DNA from: Saccoglossus kowalevskii
Lineage: Eukaryota; Hemichordata; Enteropneusta; Harrimaniidae
Assembly (NCBI RefSeq): GCF_000003605.2
Contig: NW_003156743.1
Coordinates: forward strand, 51,692-85,460
DNA: 33,769 nucleotides
Reading direction: 5' to 3'
Made by a program: the position numbers and the translations under genes. Positions 31,876 through 33,769 of this stretch are shown here, piece by piece. The notes under the pieces are model-generated. The model was not told where the DNA came from. It searched no databases and saw nothing but the letters and a program-made list of their open reading frames with translations. Within the stretch, counting starts at the first letter, position 1. Every line of letters begins with the position of its first letter.

Positions 31876-32710
31876 CGTCATGAACCTGAACAAAACAAGT
31901 AGTTTTGCTTGTAGTGACCGACAACGAACATTATAATTAGGTTGAACAAACTGTCATCAGTTATAGAGATAAACTCAAATGATACCAAACCATATATAAG
32001 GCCACCGTGAAGTCAATGTTATTCTCGTTTATTTTGAAAAGGTTACCAAGCGTTACCTAACTTTCAGTTATCTTGAGATGTTTTATTACTTTGGAATTGA
32101 TTGCAAATTACTCAATACAACTAATATACGCACAGTTTCTCAATTACAATGATATTTACATGTCGACTGGACTGCTTGCAATTACAATCTAAGTACATTA
32201 CGAATACCACGGGACCCTTTCCTATAATAGAACGGGAGTGATTTCATCCGAGGTCGTCATCGTCAGTCCGTCGTCTTGGTTAGTCGTTGTTGTCCAACGA
32301 CATGCACCTCCAGGTGTAGTCGTGAGGCTGTCACGTAGCAACTACCGTATGTCTACTGTATCTACCGATTGAAACCTTCACAATAAATGGCGTTGATCTA
32401 CAACTATATTGTGTGCCCTGAATGTTTTCACAATAAATGACGTTGATCTACAACTATATTGTGTGCCCTGAATGTTTTCTTCTACGAGAGCGCAAACAAG
32501 AAAACGCTTACAACTTTGTGACACAACTCTAAAATAACTCAAGCTTTTGTAATATCCATGCGTGTAGCTGTTGTTGTATCATGACAGACTGGTTGGATGT
32601 GATTACCGTGCTCTGTTGTTATACCGTGACCCACAGGTCGTGACATCATGAGTTATGTCTATCGGGGGTTGTTTACAAAACTCTCTCAAATAAAACGCGC
32701 AAATTTTTCG
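31876..32710 (+). repeat. Long module series paralogous to 10.15-10.88 kb
   Basis: Aligns with the right end of the tandem array and beyond: aacaagtagttttgc, ccaaaccatatata, gatgttttattactttgg, acgggagtgatttcatc, gttagtcgttgttg, ttgaaaccttcacaataaat, and ttggatgtgattaccgtgct. It carries an internal 50-bp duplication. Confidence 0.9.
32379..32478 (+). repeat. 50-bp tandem duplication
   Basis: Positions 32379-32428 and 32429-32478 are identical apart from one base (aatggcg versus aatgacg). The paralogous copy at about 10.6 kb has a single unit, so the duplication is later than the split of the two copies. Confidence 0.95.
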
Positions 32711-33769
32711 TGGATTTTCTGTTCTGACTAGGCCACTGCATCACATGGTTTGTATTTTCCTACGCGTTAATTTATTTACACGCAGAGCGATGCACAAATA
32801 TGAATTGGTATTATTTGATTGAATTGGAAATATTGGTTTGTTTGCGCCGAATTTGTCGCGTTACTTCTAATAAGGTGGTATCACTATCACGAATTGCCTA
32901 ACAAATATGCGCATATTCTTTGTAGATAAACATTTTGTTTTCAAACATTAACCACTGAACATTGTCGGACTAAAATCACGTGATGCATATCTATCGCCGC
33001 ATGCATAGATGTATAACCAGTGATACACATTAATACACTTAGCATGAGTTATAAATATACGATATTTCAGAATACCTGTTCTGTGTCACTTAACAAATGC
33101 GATTGCTGGGACGGGAGGGATTCGATCACATTCATTAAACATTCTCTATGACGCTGATACTAACCTTATTGAGGGGGTACCAAAGCAAATACCTCGAGGT
33201 TTTGTGAAATGTAGTGCGCGTAACTCTGTTGTTATACCGTGGTCGTGACATCATGATTTACATCTATAAGGGGTTGTTTACAAAACTCAAATTTGAAAAT
33301 CGTAACCGATAAAGTGGAAACTTTTTCGTGGAATTTCTGACAAGGTCATTGCATCATGGAGTGAGTATTTTTCACTGCGTCAATTGATTTATCGGTATGT
33401 GAGCACACTGTAGTAGAACGTCTATAAATAGTAACATAATATTTCGTTGAATTGTTACTAAACTGACGCGAGCGGGAAACTTTGAATCATTAGATCACGT
33501 GATATGGAATTTCCCGCCTTTAACAGCAGCATTAATTACGGTAATGTCACCGACCTAAATGTGACAAGTACGAACATCTACATTTGAATGTAACCAACTA
33601 GCGTGGTACTCGCAATAAAAATAAGTTAATACTGCCAAGGAAGTTCCATATCTACGTCTAGTTATTTTTATTAGTTTTAAAGTCAACGATTAGCAAATAA
33701 TGCATCCTACGTCATATTTAATCTCGGTTCATATGTCTGGGTTTTATCGAATGTTAATATATGTTGGTC
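32711..33769 (+). repeat. Interspersed modules to the window edge
   Basis: Continues with a decayed core (gcatcacatgg, near 32739), ATCACGTGAT at 32975-32984, the caaatgcgattgctgggacg stretch, the cgtgacatcatgattta stretch, and then the copy of 28.97-29.42 kb with ATCACGTGAT at 33494-33503 followed by atggaatttcccgcctttaa. The series runs off the window. Confidence 0.9.

Overview
This is AT-rich, intron-bearing, repeat-laden eukaryotic DNA with one gene that can be named with confidence. There is no operon-like packing, no Shine-Dalgarno context, no rRNA and no intact tRNA. The gene is a split FAM111-family serine protease on the minus strand. FAM111 is a metazoan family, so an animal genome is implied. 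The short introns, the tRNA-derived SINE, the 'cggacgg'-rich tandem repeats and the foldback element would suit a marine invertebrate (mollusc-like or non-vertebrate deuterostome), but the species cannot be fixed from this window.

Layout. 1-2000: diverged tandem repeats, including a 355-bp unit in two and a half copies and a 197-bp unit carrying octamer (ATGCAAAT) and CRE (TGACGTCA) motifs. 2000-4950: mostly unassigned, with one coding-like patch near 2.7 kb and a head-to-head pair of tRNA-like fragments near 4.7 kb. 4950-13270: a mosaic of interspersed repeat modules, a tandem array of about 0.75-kb units, a 256-bp tandem duplication and a long inverted repeat. 13270-17290: quieter DNA with weak coding-like patches on the plus strand (14.5-15.8 kb) and a promoter/donor-like site on the minus strand near 16.4 kb. 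17290-23229: the FAM111-like gene. 23230-33769: a second copy of the large block found at 5-7.4 kb, a SINE with target-site duplication, and many more copies of the same modules up to the right edge.

The FAM111-like gene can be assembled by eye from splice sites and reading-frame continuity. A first coding exon carries a basic patch and a PIP-box-like motif. Several mini-exons encode a low-complexity linker, and at least two or three of them look like duplicates of one another. One large terminal exon carries the ubiquitin-like region and the trypsin-like protease domain with an intact His-Asp-Ser triad. By analogy with vertebrate FAM111A the product is expected to be a nuclear, replication-associated protease; this is inference. 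The repeat mosaic is mostly noncoding. Comparing its copies exposes insertion events (SINE, a templated 293-bp copy, an extra module at 30.3-30.7 kb), and many copies carry a CACGTG core followed by a TTTCCCGC-like core.
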